Assembly (NCBI GenBank): GCA_019633425.1
Contig: WSUB01000001.1
Coordinates: 1 to 64,000, forward strand
Direction of reading: 5' to 3'
Source of the DNA: Tulasnella sp. 424
Lineage: Eukaryota > Basidiomycota > Agaricomycetes > Cantharellales > Tulasnellaceae
DNA: 64,000 nucleotides
Below, one piece after another: positions 34,267 to 44,017 of the stretch. A program made the position numbers and the translations under genes. A model generated the notes under the pieces. The model was not told where the DNA came from. It did not search any database and was given only the letters and a program-made list of their open reading frames with translations. Within the stretch, counting starts at the first letter, position 1. Each line of letters starts with the position of its first letter.

Positions 34267-35383
34267 TCAGAAGTTGTTTTTCATAGTACGTAGCTTGTCC
34301 ATGATCGAATCAGGCTGAGACTCCCCGGTGGCTTTTCTGTAGGAGAGTGATTGGGGTCAGCCTTGAGTTTCAAATTCATCCTCAAGCCAAGATTACTTAC
34401 TTCACGGCCTCGCTGTCTAGGCGCATAAAGACATTGAACTGTCTCTCATCTGCGATTGTAGTGAGCCCCGTCGTTATCTTATTGTCTTCCGCGAGTTTGA
34501 TGCCCTTCTTTGTGGCCTCGTTCTCCGGCTCGACCTAACAAGGAAACCTCCGTCAGACCCTCGGGAGACCAGCATTCATCCATACACGAACATTGATGCC
34601 AAATTTGAAATTGCTTGCCGTGTATTCGTGTCCGGGATACGTGATAGTGTCGTCTGGCAGAGTTCCGAGATACGATAGCGCTTTGTGCATCTGTGGAGAT
34701 GGTAATCTCATATGAGTAGGAATCCCACCAAGTCGTTGGTAATAGCACCTCAGCTCCCGTGCCCTCAAAGAACCTTCCACACCCTCCAGTAAATAACGTA
34801 TCGCTTAGAATGGTGGACGGAGTCAGCGTTGTATCACGGAGCTAAACAACGCAGATGGACCACACACCCGGTGAAGACTCCTTTCTGGTTCGTCTGCGAG
34901 TCCGTTGCGTAGTAGCAGATCGAGTCCTGTGTATGACACGGAGTGGCCATGCATCTGGAAGGACCGAAAGCGGTACTCAGAACGAGACTGTTTTCGGCGG
35001 CACTAGGCAAACGTACTTGATAGTAACGTCGGCGCCAACCTTCAGAATATCACCATCCTTGACCTCATCAGTCATGGAGGGACATCTGGACGATCCGCCG
35101 TAGATCTTTATACCTGGGTGTTGACTCGCCTACAGAATAGAAGGTGCTCCCAATAACGTCGGTTTCGTGGACACCGCGTGCTTACAAATGCATCGTTGCC
35201 TCCGCTGTGGTCGTTGTGGTGATGAGTTGTGAGCAGTGAAGTGATCTTGACGTTCTCCGCTTCGGCTTTCGCTATGACTTTTGGCACATCGTAGATATCG
35301 ACGGCTGCAGCCTCCTTAGTCTGCTCGTCGACGAGGAGATACGCGTAGTTGTCGGATCTTACTGACACCGGGATGATCTTCAT
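34267..35383 (-). CDS. Glyoxalase II, copy 2, without functional presequence
   Basis: This paralogue of the gene at 32086-33536 starts at the internal ATG (MKIIPVSVRSDNYAY), giving about 254 aa. Metal-site motif THHHNDHSGG, TPCHTQDS, canonical GDTLFTGGCGRFFEGTG, PGHEYT and the tail ATGESQPDSIMDKLRTMKNN are intact. A would-be presequence exon exists upstream (start at 35530, MFSLYSLAPVLRRQ), but a 2-nt insertion (TATATA versus TATA near 35482) shifts its frame, so after splicing it runs into a stop soon after the junction. The donor of the FKFG exon is the weak GTTCGT. Most likely a cytosolic glyoxalase II; a non-transcribed duplicate is also possible. Confidence 0.82.
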
Positions 35384-35604
35384 CTTGAGCCTAGACGCAG
35401 ATAACACTCTCTCGACGTGCCCATAAAACAATAAGATACCTCAGGACCTACGTATTGGTTGTCGAGAATAAAGCAGTCCGTATATAGATTGACGTCGTAG
35501 TACAGGAGCCAGAGAGTACAGGGAAAACATGGGATAAGCCAGTAGACGGGAATGCTGACGTCATACATGTTGAAATTTATGAAAATACAAAACTCTTCCA
35601 AGCC

Positions 35605-38192
35605 TCAGTCACTCAGGAGAGCTTGGACGACGTGAGCGACTCGTAGTTGGCGCAAGTCGGTGTAAGTCTACAATCGAGTTATTGGTCAGCCAGGATGCCT
35701 CTGTATGGGTCTCGATCGACACACCTGCCCACAACCCACGAAGAGGATGGGTTTGCCCGTCACGTAAGTCATCGAAAGTGCGGCACCAACCTTAAGAAAA
35801 GACAACATGTTAGCGGTGCACCTGAGGTAACGAGCGGACGTAAAATTTACCTTGTCGTCCACGGTATCCCACTTGGTGACCAGCATGCCATCAATGCCGC
35901 GTCCTGGCCGACCTGCTGTCGATGAGAACTCCTTCAACGACCGATCAAACTTAGTAAGCTGATCAGTCGCTTCATTTCCAACAAGAGCTTCTCCGACGAA
36001 GATGATTTTATCGGGATTGTTGACAGCCACGAGTTTGGCGAGGGCTTTCATGAGTGGCTGAGTGGGCAAGTTTTGATTAGCATCCTTCACAACGATGAGT
36101 CACGCCACCGCACCTCGTTATCCTGCATACGACCGGCGGTATCAATCAGCACGACGTCAAACTCATTCTCCTTGGCTGGTAGAAATGCACGCCTTTAGTT
36201 TCACGTAAACGTGACTGGCGATTGATCAACTCACCGTAAGAGATGGCCTCCTTGGCGATTCCGGCGGCGTCCTTGCCATAACCCCTTTCGTAGAGCTCCA
36301 CACCGCCCTTCCCCGTACTGGTCTGCTCCGCAAGCAAACTTAAATTACGAACATGAACTCGAAGCTGTTCAACAGCACCACTTCGGAACGTGTCGCAAGC
36401 CGCGATGAGGACTCGGAAGTCGTTCTGTAGAAGCCAAAAGCAGACTTTGCTGAGATTCGTGGACTTGCCGACACCGTTCACTCCAACAAACGTCATTGTG
36501 TAGGGCGTTCGTTTATCCGAAATGGCTGGATTGAATTCCGCGCGCTTATTTCGAACTGCAAGAAGCAAGTCGGTAGATGTGTTCGGCGTCAAAACACGAG
36601 TGATAGCGTCGGAGAGCGCTCCTCGAACATGAGTCTTGATGCCTATAAATGGTGAGATCAGCTATGTCGTCGATCGATTGATTTTCCAAGATATGGCGCA
36701 CCTCCGAAGCCTCCAACTCGTTTTCCAACCAAACTCTCGCCAACGCCTTCGCAGATCTTGTTAGCGATGTCTACCGCAACGTTTTTCTTCATAAGATGAT
36801 CCTTCATTCCAGCTAGAATAGGAGCAAGATCCTCCTTGGAAAGCGGCTTCGAACCCGTAATGCGGGAGAAGAGCCCCGTGAATGCACTAAAGGTTGATGC
36901 CGCAGTTGATGTCGATGGTCCAGCGAGAGCCGCTTTGCCAGCAGCCGTTCGGTTAAACGCGTCGTCAATGGCATTGTCCGCGGCAGCCGTGTCGAGAGTC
37001 CCAAGGTTCATATCAAGGTCCTTGATTTCATAAAGACCGTCCTTTGTTCGGGCCCCACGAGAATGCTCGTCTACGAGGGCCTTCAAGAACGCCGGGTCCA
37101 ACGACTTGTTATCCGGGCCCTTGTCTTCGCTAAAATCGAGCTGCGACATGTCATCGGCAGTGGGATTGCTCTCTCCCCATTTTCTCATCGCCTTCGCGCC
37201 TTTGCGCTTTGGTGTGTCGGTACTGGGTGGAAAAGATTCAATGTTAGCATGTCCAACCGCGTGATGATGGGACGAGCCGCACTCAGTTCCACTGGCGGGG
37301 GTACTATATCCACTCGCCACCCTGATGCCCTTCTTCTTGCCTTTGAGACGGCCTTTGAGGGCTTGAACATTTCTGGCTATGGCCTCTGCATCACTCGGAT
37401 CCACATGCGCTTGGCTTGGAACTACACTCAGAAGGCATCAGCTTCGCTCGAGCTACACTAATGAATCAAACAAACCATTGTCGCCTTCATCGGAAGGTGG
37501 AGTGGGTGTCTGAATAGCGCGGGCTGCTGGCTTTGATCGCGACTTGCGCTCCTACGTTTGGATCCAAGCTCAGGGGGGACACCTTAGAATTGGAGAAGAG
37601 GGATACGTACATCGGCGGCTTTGTCTTCGAAGCGTTTCAACAGCTTGTCAAACACGCCATTCCAGCCAGCGAAGGCTGCGGCAAAGTCCCAAGCACCACC
37701 AATGGTCAAGGCCTTGCTCGCCTCAGCCGTTTTCGTGGTGAGGGACTGAACGAATGCTAGCAAGAAGGGGGTGAAGAGCTTAATGAAGACTTCTTTCATT
37801 GCTTGTAGTAGGTCTTCAACATAAGTCAAGTGAAGAATGCGCTGGTAGGCGATCTACGAAGGAAGGGTGTCAGCAATGGGGCTTGTCACCCACTTGGACG
37901 CGATCTTGCACACGTACGACGAAGATGAGTCCCATTTCATTCGCAAAGGTCCACTTAATGGAATATCCATCCTTCTCATACTTGTCTTCCGCGGCTCTTC
38001 CTTCAATCAAGGCTTCACGGACGAGGCTGTTGACTGGTGAGGCTGCGGTGGTGGATAATTTCGATGCAGCTGGCGTAAACGACCTGGCCCATAGCACAAG
38101 ACCGCCTATCGAGAATAATGAGCTTCTAGCATGTAAGCGCCTTGATAGAATCCAAGCAGACCTTTGTGAGAGATAGAACAATGGTCTAGCAT
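35605..38192 (-). CDS. Signal recognition particle receptor subunit alpha
   Basis: The docking GTPase at the ER membrane binds SRP54 and hands nascent chains to the translocon. The N-terminus (MLDHCSISHK, then GGLVLWARSFTPAAS across the first intron) is the SRX domain that contacts the beta subunit. A charged linker (RLKGKKKGIRV, KRKGAKAMRKWGE) precedes the NG domain: helical N domain (KPLSKEDLAPILAGMKDHL), P-loop GVNGVGKSTNLSK, DTFRSGAVEQLRVH, G3 VVLIDTAGRMQDNE, G4 TKWDTVDDKVGAAL and the C-terminal VGCGQTYTDLRQLRV. Exons are numerous; the end lies in LLSD-stop after the last intron. Length is about 630 aa, normal for the family. The first intron has a weak GTCTGC donor. Confidence 0.94.
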
Positions 38193-38471
38193 GATGCTGA
38201 CAGAGAGTGGGTTGAAGTTGGGACTGGAGCGCTGACGGAACGCGCGAATCCGAAATCCGAGCACTTCTCAGGGTCCAATTCGTACTCGTGAAATATTACT
38301 CGAAGAACCCAGAAGGCTACCGACGGCTAACGAAGCGACGGCCGCATTGACGTCGCAAAGAAGTGAGGAAACCATCGAAGACATACGTACATACAAAAAA
38401 ACCGAAATACGAACGAGACCGTAATTAATGAAAAGGATGAGGGAAGATATGGAAGATACGCAAGGCGGCGC
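38193..38471. other. Short intergenic region
   Basis: Promoter of the SRP receptor gene and 3' flank of the next gene; nothing else seen. Confidence 0.5.
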
Positions 38472-39792
38472 TCATGAAGACCCCGATGGGCCTTGCACTG
38501 GACCATGTTGGGAATGCGAGGGCTGCGACGACGCATTGCCAGAAGAATAGAGCGGAGCATTGGGATCGGCACGATACCCGTCCTTTTCGAAGACAGGACC
38601 AGTATATTGGCCTGGAGTAAATGCGGGCGGTGCTTCCAAAACCTCGTCTTCGCCAGCGGTCAATGGTATCGTGGCCGAATCCTGCCTTGGGATGCTTCCA
38701 CGAGTCCCTGATAATGCCGTCTCCGGTCGAGTTGAGACGTGTGTACCTCCAGTTTGGATGTACCTTGTAAACTCTGAAGAGGGTGCAACCTTGTTTCTCC
38801 GTCGTCTGAGATAGAGGAAAAGAACAGCCACGCCGATGGAGATCAAGGCGAGTCCACCAATGACACCGCCGACAATTGGACCAATGTTGCTGGACTTGTG
38901 GCTTGAGCTTGAATCAATAGGGTTGGCTTCTCCGACGCCAGAAGTATTCGTAGGAGTTGGAGGTGCGAGTCCACTTGTGGTCGCGGGAGATTCGGCTGCC
39001 CCCGAGGATTCAGCCCGTTGTCACTTCGAACGAGGAAGCACGATGGCATACCTGCGGCTCTGACCAGGTTCAAGTCCCATACGCTATCGGTGAAATCCAC
39101 TCTCTTAGTCCAGTCTGGTGCAAGGGCTTCAATATCGCGGATCGTCCTGTCGAGCAAGGTGATCAATGCGGCGAACCGAGACCGAAGGAGCGGCATGCTC
39201 TTACGTGAGGTCCGACGTCCCAGCTGTCGAGTTACACCAATCTGCCCAACTGTAGGTGCACGGACTATGAGCTAATCGAGCTGGAGAGGGTCCCATCGCC
39301 GGGTACAGACCTTGGCATCATATGATTTGGTGGAGGAGAGGATTCCTGGCATGTCATACACGCTCCATACATGTCATATACCACCGGTAGGCAAAGCTGC
39401 GGATTTTCAGGATGCATTAGAATCGTTGTTGTTGCTCCAGATGGGGTGCTGCCGAGTCCTAGAGCCAGCAGGAGGTCAATATGCCACAAATTCAGATTTT
39501 ATTCTGCATCACGGCCACTCACCAGATGTTTTCCTCATCTGTAGCGCAATGTGACAGGCATCTCCGGATGTGTTGTTCATGAACGTCCACCACGGGTTTC
39601 CCTGGAAGCATTTTAGTGGCTCGTCCTGTTGAAAGATGGGCGGCGTCGGTTCAGAATGTAACACCGTCGACTTTCACCAAAAAGACTTACGGTCAAAGAC
39701 CCGCTTTGGCCTGATCCACTACCAGCAGCACCTTGCGCCCACACTTGGACAGCTGCTAGGGAGAGACAGAGCAGCACTCGGGCTTGTAGCAT
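38472..39792 (-). CDS. Secreted-then-anchored single-pass membrane protein, function unknown
   Basis: An in-frame multi-exon model gives about 300 aa. It begins with a clear signal peptide (MLQARVLLCLSLAAVQVWAQ, cleavage likely after WAQ). The ectodomain has spaced cysteines and tryptophans (LKCFQGNPWWTFMNN, CLPVVYDMYGACMTC, WADWCNSTAGTSDLT) followed by a Ser/Thr/Pro-rich stalk likely to be O-glycosylated. One transmembrane helix (IVGGVIGGLALISIGVAVLF) ends in the stop-transfer RRRRNK. The cytoplasmic tail of about 110 residues is disordered, with PPAF and PxxP-like motifs. The layout resembles fungal surface sensors and Ser/Thr-rich membrane proteins, but no known domain is evident. The RAAAESPA junction uses a GGGGCAG acceptor and is the least certain. 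Confidence 0.8.
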
Positions 39793-40141
39793 TGAGGGAA
39801 GGGTTCGCTACTCGGAGGGAAGATGGTGGTGGGCTAAAGGAGAGAGAAGCATCTGCGCCCCCCAAGCGCCCGCTTCCGAGTGACCGCTGTGCCTTGACAC
39901 AGCTTTGCGGTCTGATCGCAGAGGCTCTGCTGCATCGGCCCAGCATCGACTGCTCAACACTGACGAATCATATACAAGAACGCTCAAAAGATGACACTGC
40001 CAGCAAGTCCATCAGCAAGAAAAAGGGTAACTGAAGCTTGTAGAGTATCATAGTCTAGGCCAATTATGAAAGAACAACAAGATCCTGCAAACCTCTGTTG
40101 GCAGACTCAGATACGAATCATAAGAAAGACACGAATATTAT
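39793..40141. other. Intergenic region
   Basis: Promoter of the membrane-protein gene and 3' UTR of YPT1. No gene seen. Confidence 0.5.
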
Positions 40142-41277
40142 CTAGCAGCATCCTCCAGATGACTCTTGCTGAACGTTCTGACCAGGGGTGATGACGGAAG
40201 CCTTGTTGGGACCACCGGCTGTGGACGTGGAGCCCATGCTGCGGAGAGGCCGAGTCTCAGCACTGCAATCATGGAGCTCAGGCTAGAAAGATAGATACTG
40301 ACCGATCCTTGATCTGCTTAGCCATGGTCAAGAACGCCTGCTCGACGTTGGTCGCGTTCTTCGCAGAAGTCTCCAAGAAAGGAATGGACAGCTGGTCAGC
40401 GAACTCCTATTTGGGTAAAATCCAGAATCTAATCAGCTTGACGGATACGGAGCACGAATTGGATTCCTGGTTCCGAACCTTAGCCACAGCATGCTCAACG
40501 ACCTTCTTGCTCGTCAGGTCCGACTTGTTGCCGACAAGGAGCTTGTTAACACCCTCAGAAGCATAGCGGTCAATCTCCTGCAACCACTGCTTCACGTTGG
40601 TGAAGGTATCTATGTGATAAGAAGATATCACGAGTTTTAGCAAGGCCTAGTATATTTGGCTAGGACGGCAAGGGCATACCATTGTCAGTCACGTCATACA
40701 CGACGATGATACCGTGGGCACCGCGGTAATAGCTGGAGGTAATAGTTCGGAACCGTTCTTGTCCTATTACGACAGACGAGTCAGATTGCACGTCAGTTGT
40801 TGAGAGGGGTTTGTATTCCAACCTGCGGTGTCCCACTGAAAGAAGGGCGTGCGTCAGCTCCAAGGATCGCGGTCAAAGAAAGATGCGCCATCGAGAGGAA
40901 GGATGAGGTGATACACAGACGATACGAGCGAGATACAGTGACCAGAAAAGAATGTATACTCACAATCTGGAGCTTCACGGTCTTTCCTTCAAGTTCGATA
41001 GTTCGAATCTTGAAGTCTACGCCAATGGTAGAGATGTAACTCTCTGTGTAGGTATCATCTGCGAACCGGAGCAGCAAGCAGGACTAGGAAAGACGAAGAA
41101 TGTATAGTGTCAATATTCCGGCAGACTGTTTCCACGTAGAATTTGAACGAAGGGCAAAAGGCAGATGGGATTGCCACTTGGACTGGCAGGCATCCGGAGC
41201 CCGTTACTGACCTTGCCAACACCGGAGTCGCCAATGAGGAGGAGCTTGAAAAGGTAGTCGTATTCGGCGGCGTGCAT
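40142..41277 (-). CDS. YPT1: Rab1/Ypt1-family small GTPase
   Basis: Ypt1 controls tethering of ER-derived vesicles at the Golgi and autophagosome formation. The reconstructed chain of about 205 aa starts [22 protein letters not shown] (P-loop), followed after an intron by [19 protein letters not shown], the effector loop [32 protein letters not shown]4 NKSD and the G5 SAK region. The C-terminus ends GGCC, the double-cysteine geranylgeranylation signal. The effector loop and the [15 protein letters not shown] block are diagnostic of Rab1/Ypt1. At least seven introns cut a short gene, including one within the P-loop lysine-serine step. Start and stop are unambiguous. Confidence 0.95.
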
Positions 41278-41610
41278 GGCTGCAGCTAAAGATCGTAGAG
41301 TGGAGGCGTGAAAAGTGCTTTAAACAGGAGGTGGTGGTGATGAGAGGCGAGTTGAAAGGGCCCGTCAACTAAACGCCGCTAAGACCGAAAGGGCCGCCAG
41401 GGCGCCTGCGGCAAATATGTCGTCCCCTTCACCCCGGGTTGGCTAAAATAAGAGGCATTAAATCGTTACAACCCAAGGGAGTCGCGAGCAATTCCTGCGG
41501 TGACAAGGACGATGCTGCGTGTTCCTAATACTGATAACGTTGAAAACCTGACTCCAAGAACAGCCTGTAGACTGGCGGACATCCATTTATAGTACACATG
41601 ACAGAATTAA
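41278..41610. other. Intergenic region
   Basis: Promoter of YPT1 and 3' flank of the proteasome gene; no coding frame. Confidence 0.5.
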
Positions 41611-42882
41611 CTACGAAGCAGCCCCTGAACCAGATGCCATCGCCGCCTGGCTTTCTGCGGTTGCTGCTAGTCGCGAACGTTTTCGTTCGGCCTCTGCAGA
41701 TTAATGGAGTCAGAAGGAGCAGAAGGCTACGTAGACGACAAACTCACCAGCTTCCTTCTCCCGCTCGATATCTGCCACGATAGCTTCGATTTGAGGGAGG
41801 TCCAGGCTCTGTGCAGGAAGGCCGAATGAGTACATAGCTGCTGATCAGGAGGAGGGACGATAACGCACGGTGACTTTGTTGAAACCTTCCATCACACTGA
41901 TTTCAATGTTCTTAGCACCAGTTTGAACGACTTCCAAGAGGCTTTTAATCGTTAACTTGATGGTTTCGTCTCTGGTCATGTCGTCCTTATGGTTCTTTTC
42001 TAAGAATTCTCTGACAGTCTTTGACGATCGCCCAATTGCATTCGCCTGAAAAGCAGTCGAGTCAGGACAGGAACAAGACTTAAATCGCAGACTGCTTGCC
42101 TTCCATGCACTATAGATACCGCTGGGCTCAGTCATATACAGTCGGGGACGGGTGTCTTGGGGGTCGAAGCCAATGATCAAGGTAGAAATACCGAAGGGGC
42201 GAACACCACCTGATTGCGTATATCGCTAATTGAAGGCGAGAAAGCAAGCGGAATGAGGGCAAGGTTTCATACTTCTGAATGGAGATGTTGGCGTACCTGC
42301 TGAATACCAGCGATATGTCTAGTGATATATTCCACCGACACAGGATCTTCAACCGTTAAACGATGACTTTGACACTCAACACGCGCTTTGTCGATCAACA
42401 CTCTTCCATCTGCGGTCAGACCTTTTACGAAGGGCTTCGTCAGTCGATAGTCGCGGGTACACCCTACAGAGCCCAGACAACGGACCAGCAAAAGCTAGGC
42501 AGATATGATCATCCAACATGGCGACTTTACGAACTGTTCGTGGATCTTGAAGTTGTAGAACGGATTTCTTTTCTACTCCAAGGACCACCACGTCTTTGCC
42601 GCGCACGCCAACCTAAATTGGGGAGAGATGAACGGCGCCACACCACAGATACAGAAGGTCGACTCACGGCACAAGTCCCTTTTCTTACAGCTTCAAGTGC
42701 GTACTCGACCTAAGTGGTCTCGCGTTAGTCTTTGGATGGTGACGCGTCGTAATATCTCCTTACTTGGAATAGATGGCCATCGGGGGAGAAGACGGTAAGG
42801 GCTAAGACCGAAGGAGTCAGTCTTTCATTTAGAAGAGAGTTGAACACGGCCTAGTCTTACCTCGATCGTAAGACCTGGACAT
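41611..42882 (-). CDS. 20S proteasome subunit alpha4 (PSMA7/Pre6-type)
   Basis: This is one of seven alpha subunits that form the outer rings of the 20S core and gate substrate entry. The chain (about 260 aa) begins [20 protein letters not shown], the alpha-subunit signature, then [35 protein letters not shown], the alpha4-specific [68 protein letters not shown] and the C-terminal [19 protein letters not shown]. The last exon adds [18 protein letters not shown] and ends GAAS. Seven or so introns are short and canonical. The C-terminal extension is a little longer than in yeast Pre6 and basic, which may include a nuclear-targeting signal (inference). Confidence 0.95.
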
Positions 42883-43236
42883 GGCTCGTTATTCGTCGCA
42901 GCGTTGTAGTTGTAATCAGCGAAATTGCAACCTGCACTGACGCGTCTTGGGCGATAAAGCAATTAATGTCAAACGAACATCGACAGGGTCTTGGTCAAGG
43001 GAACCTCCGGGAAATATTATTCAGTGCCAAGAATTTTAATGGATGCGCAGCACCTTGAAAAGAGTTACACCACAGCCAGAAAGGGGAGAGCTGTAGAGAG
43101 GTAGTTGCGAATAGAGATCAATTATGAAAATCAAAGGAAAGACAACGGAATGGCATAGACCAGTGAGAGATAGGGAGAGAGATTAGTCCAAGTAGGTGAT
43201 GAGCCAGAGCGATATCGAAAGAAAACAGCAAAGCAT
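42883..43236. other. Intergenic region
   Basis: Promoter of the alpha4 gene and 3' flank of the zinc-ribbon gene. No gene seen. Confidence 0.5.
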
Positions 43237-43862
43237 CTAGTATTGATGGTATTGCCCCGGTCCTCCTTGCATATTGGGTCCAGCATTTGGTGGGTACCCG
43301 GCTTGGGGGGGTGTTCCCCATTGCTGCCCACCCCATTGAGGCTGACCACCAAACTGCCCAGGAGCAGCCTGGTTCGGATATGGTGGCTCGTATCCGTCTC
43401 CGACTGGAACCTCCCACTGACAGATACCGCACATCCAGACGCGCTTACTTGATATTGGGAAAAGTGGGACGCAGCAACTAATCACGAACAGTGCGGTTTC
43501 AGTTTCTGCCAAACTTTCAAACGCGAGACGCAAGACAGAGCCTACATTTCAAGCTTTGTCTTTGATTTGGTAGCCACAACCGAAGCTATGAATATTCAAC
43601 AGCAATGGTGAGAATCTCTCGGCGCGAAAGGGGAATAATAACCGCACCATTGTGACATCTCGGGCACACCTAAATCGCACCAGTAAGGTCAACACGGCAT
43701 TCTAAAGTCCGAGTGAAACGACTTACTCGTGCTATTTGGTCGCCCTCCTGCTCATACGAGGTCGGGCAGCCAATTTGCAGAATAACTGCAGAGGCAATCT
43801 CAATGTCACTGAAGTTTCTTCGCAGCGATATATAGGCGGTTAGACTTACAGCAAAAATCCAT
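43237..43862 (-). CDS. Small zinc-ribbon protein with Pro/Gly/Gln-rich tail
   Basis: A short chain (about 140 aa) is pieced together from four exons: MDFCFILQIGCPTSYEQE, then VCPRCHN, then ASVVATKSKTKLE, then a last exon with FVISCCVPLFPISSKRVWM and CGICQW. The paired CPRC and CGIC knuckles flank a segment with the VPLFP-S-KRVW pattern, as in the fungal zinc-ribbon-15 type family of unknown role. The tail (PPYPNQAAPGQFGGQPQWGG onward) is low-complexity Pro/Gly/Gln/Tyr-rich and resembles PPxY-bearing tails of membrane-associated proteins. Metal binding is inferred from the cysteines. The gene diverges from the FG nucleoporin gene across 155 bp. Confidence 0.82.
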
Positions 43863-44017
43863 GGTGCAAGATTCGTTTGAGGGGATTCAAAATGCGCAGC
43901 TGGACGGTGGTGGAGGGAGGAATGGAGTTTCCCGTTGGCCTGGGAACGGCGACTTGAACGCCAGCAGGCATTTTCACTCAACAACAACCACCACCACTCA
44001 CACCACCCTCAGGCGGC
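43863..44017. promoter_or_regulatory. Divergent promoter, zinc-ribbon protein / FG nucleoporin
   Basis: Only 155 bp separate the two start codons. The segment immediately before the nucleoporin start is a CA/AC-rich tract (43978-44010: repeats of CAACAACCACCACCA type). No TATA box is seen. Confidence 0.6.

Larger units (their letters stand above)
33996..35530. repeat. Second unit of the glyoxalase II segmental duplication
   Basis: This matches 31443-33536 in the same orientation: the last coding bases of the epimerase-like gene (31443-31498 versus 33996-34050), the intergenic spacer from about 31867, and the whole glyoxalase II gene. About 370 bp present in unit 1 (31499-31866) are missing here. 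Divergence between units is clearly visible, with many substitutions in introns. Confidence 0.9.
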
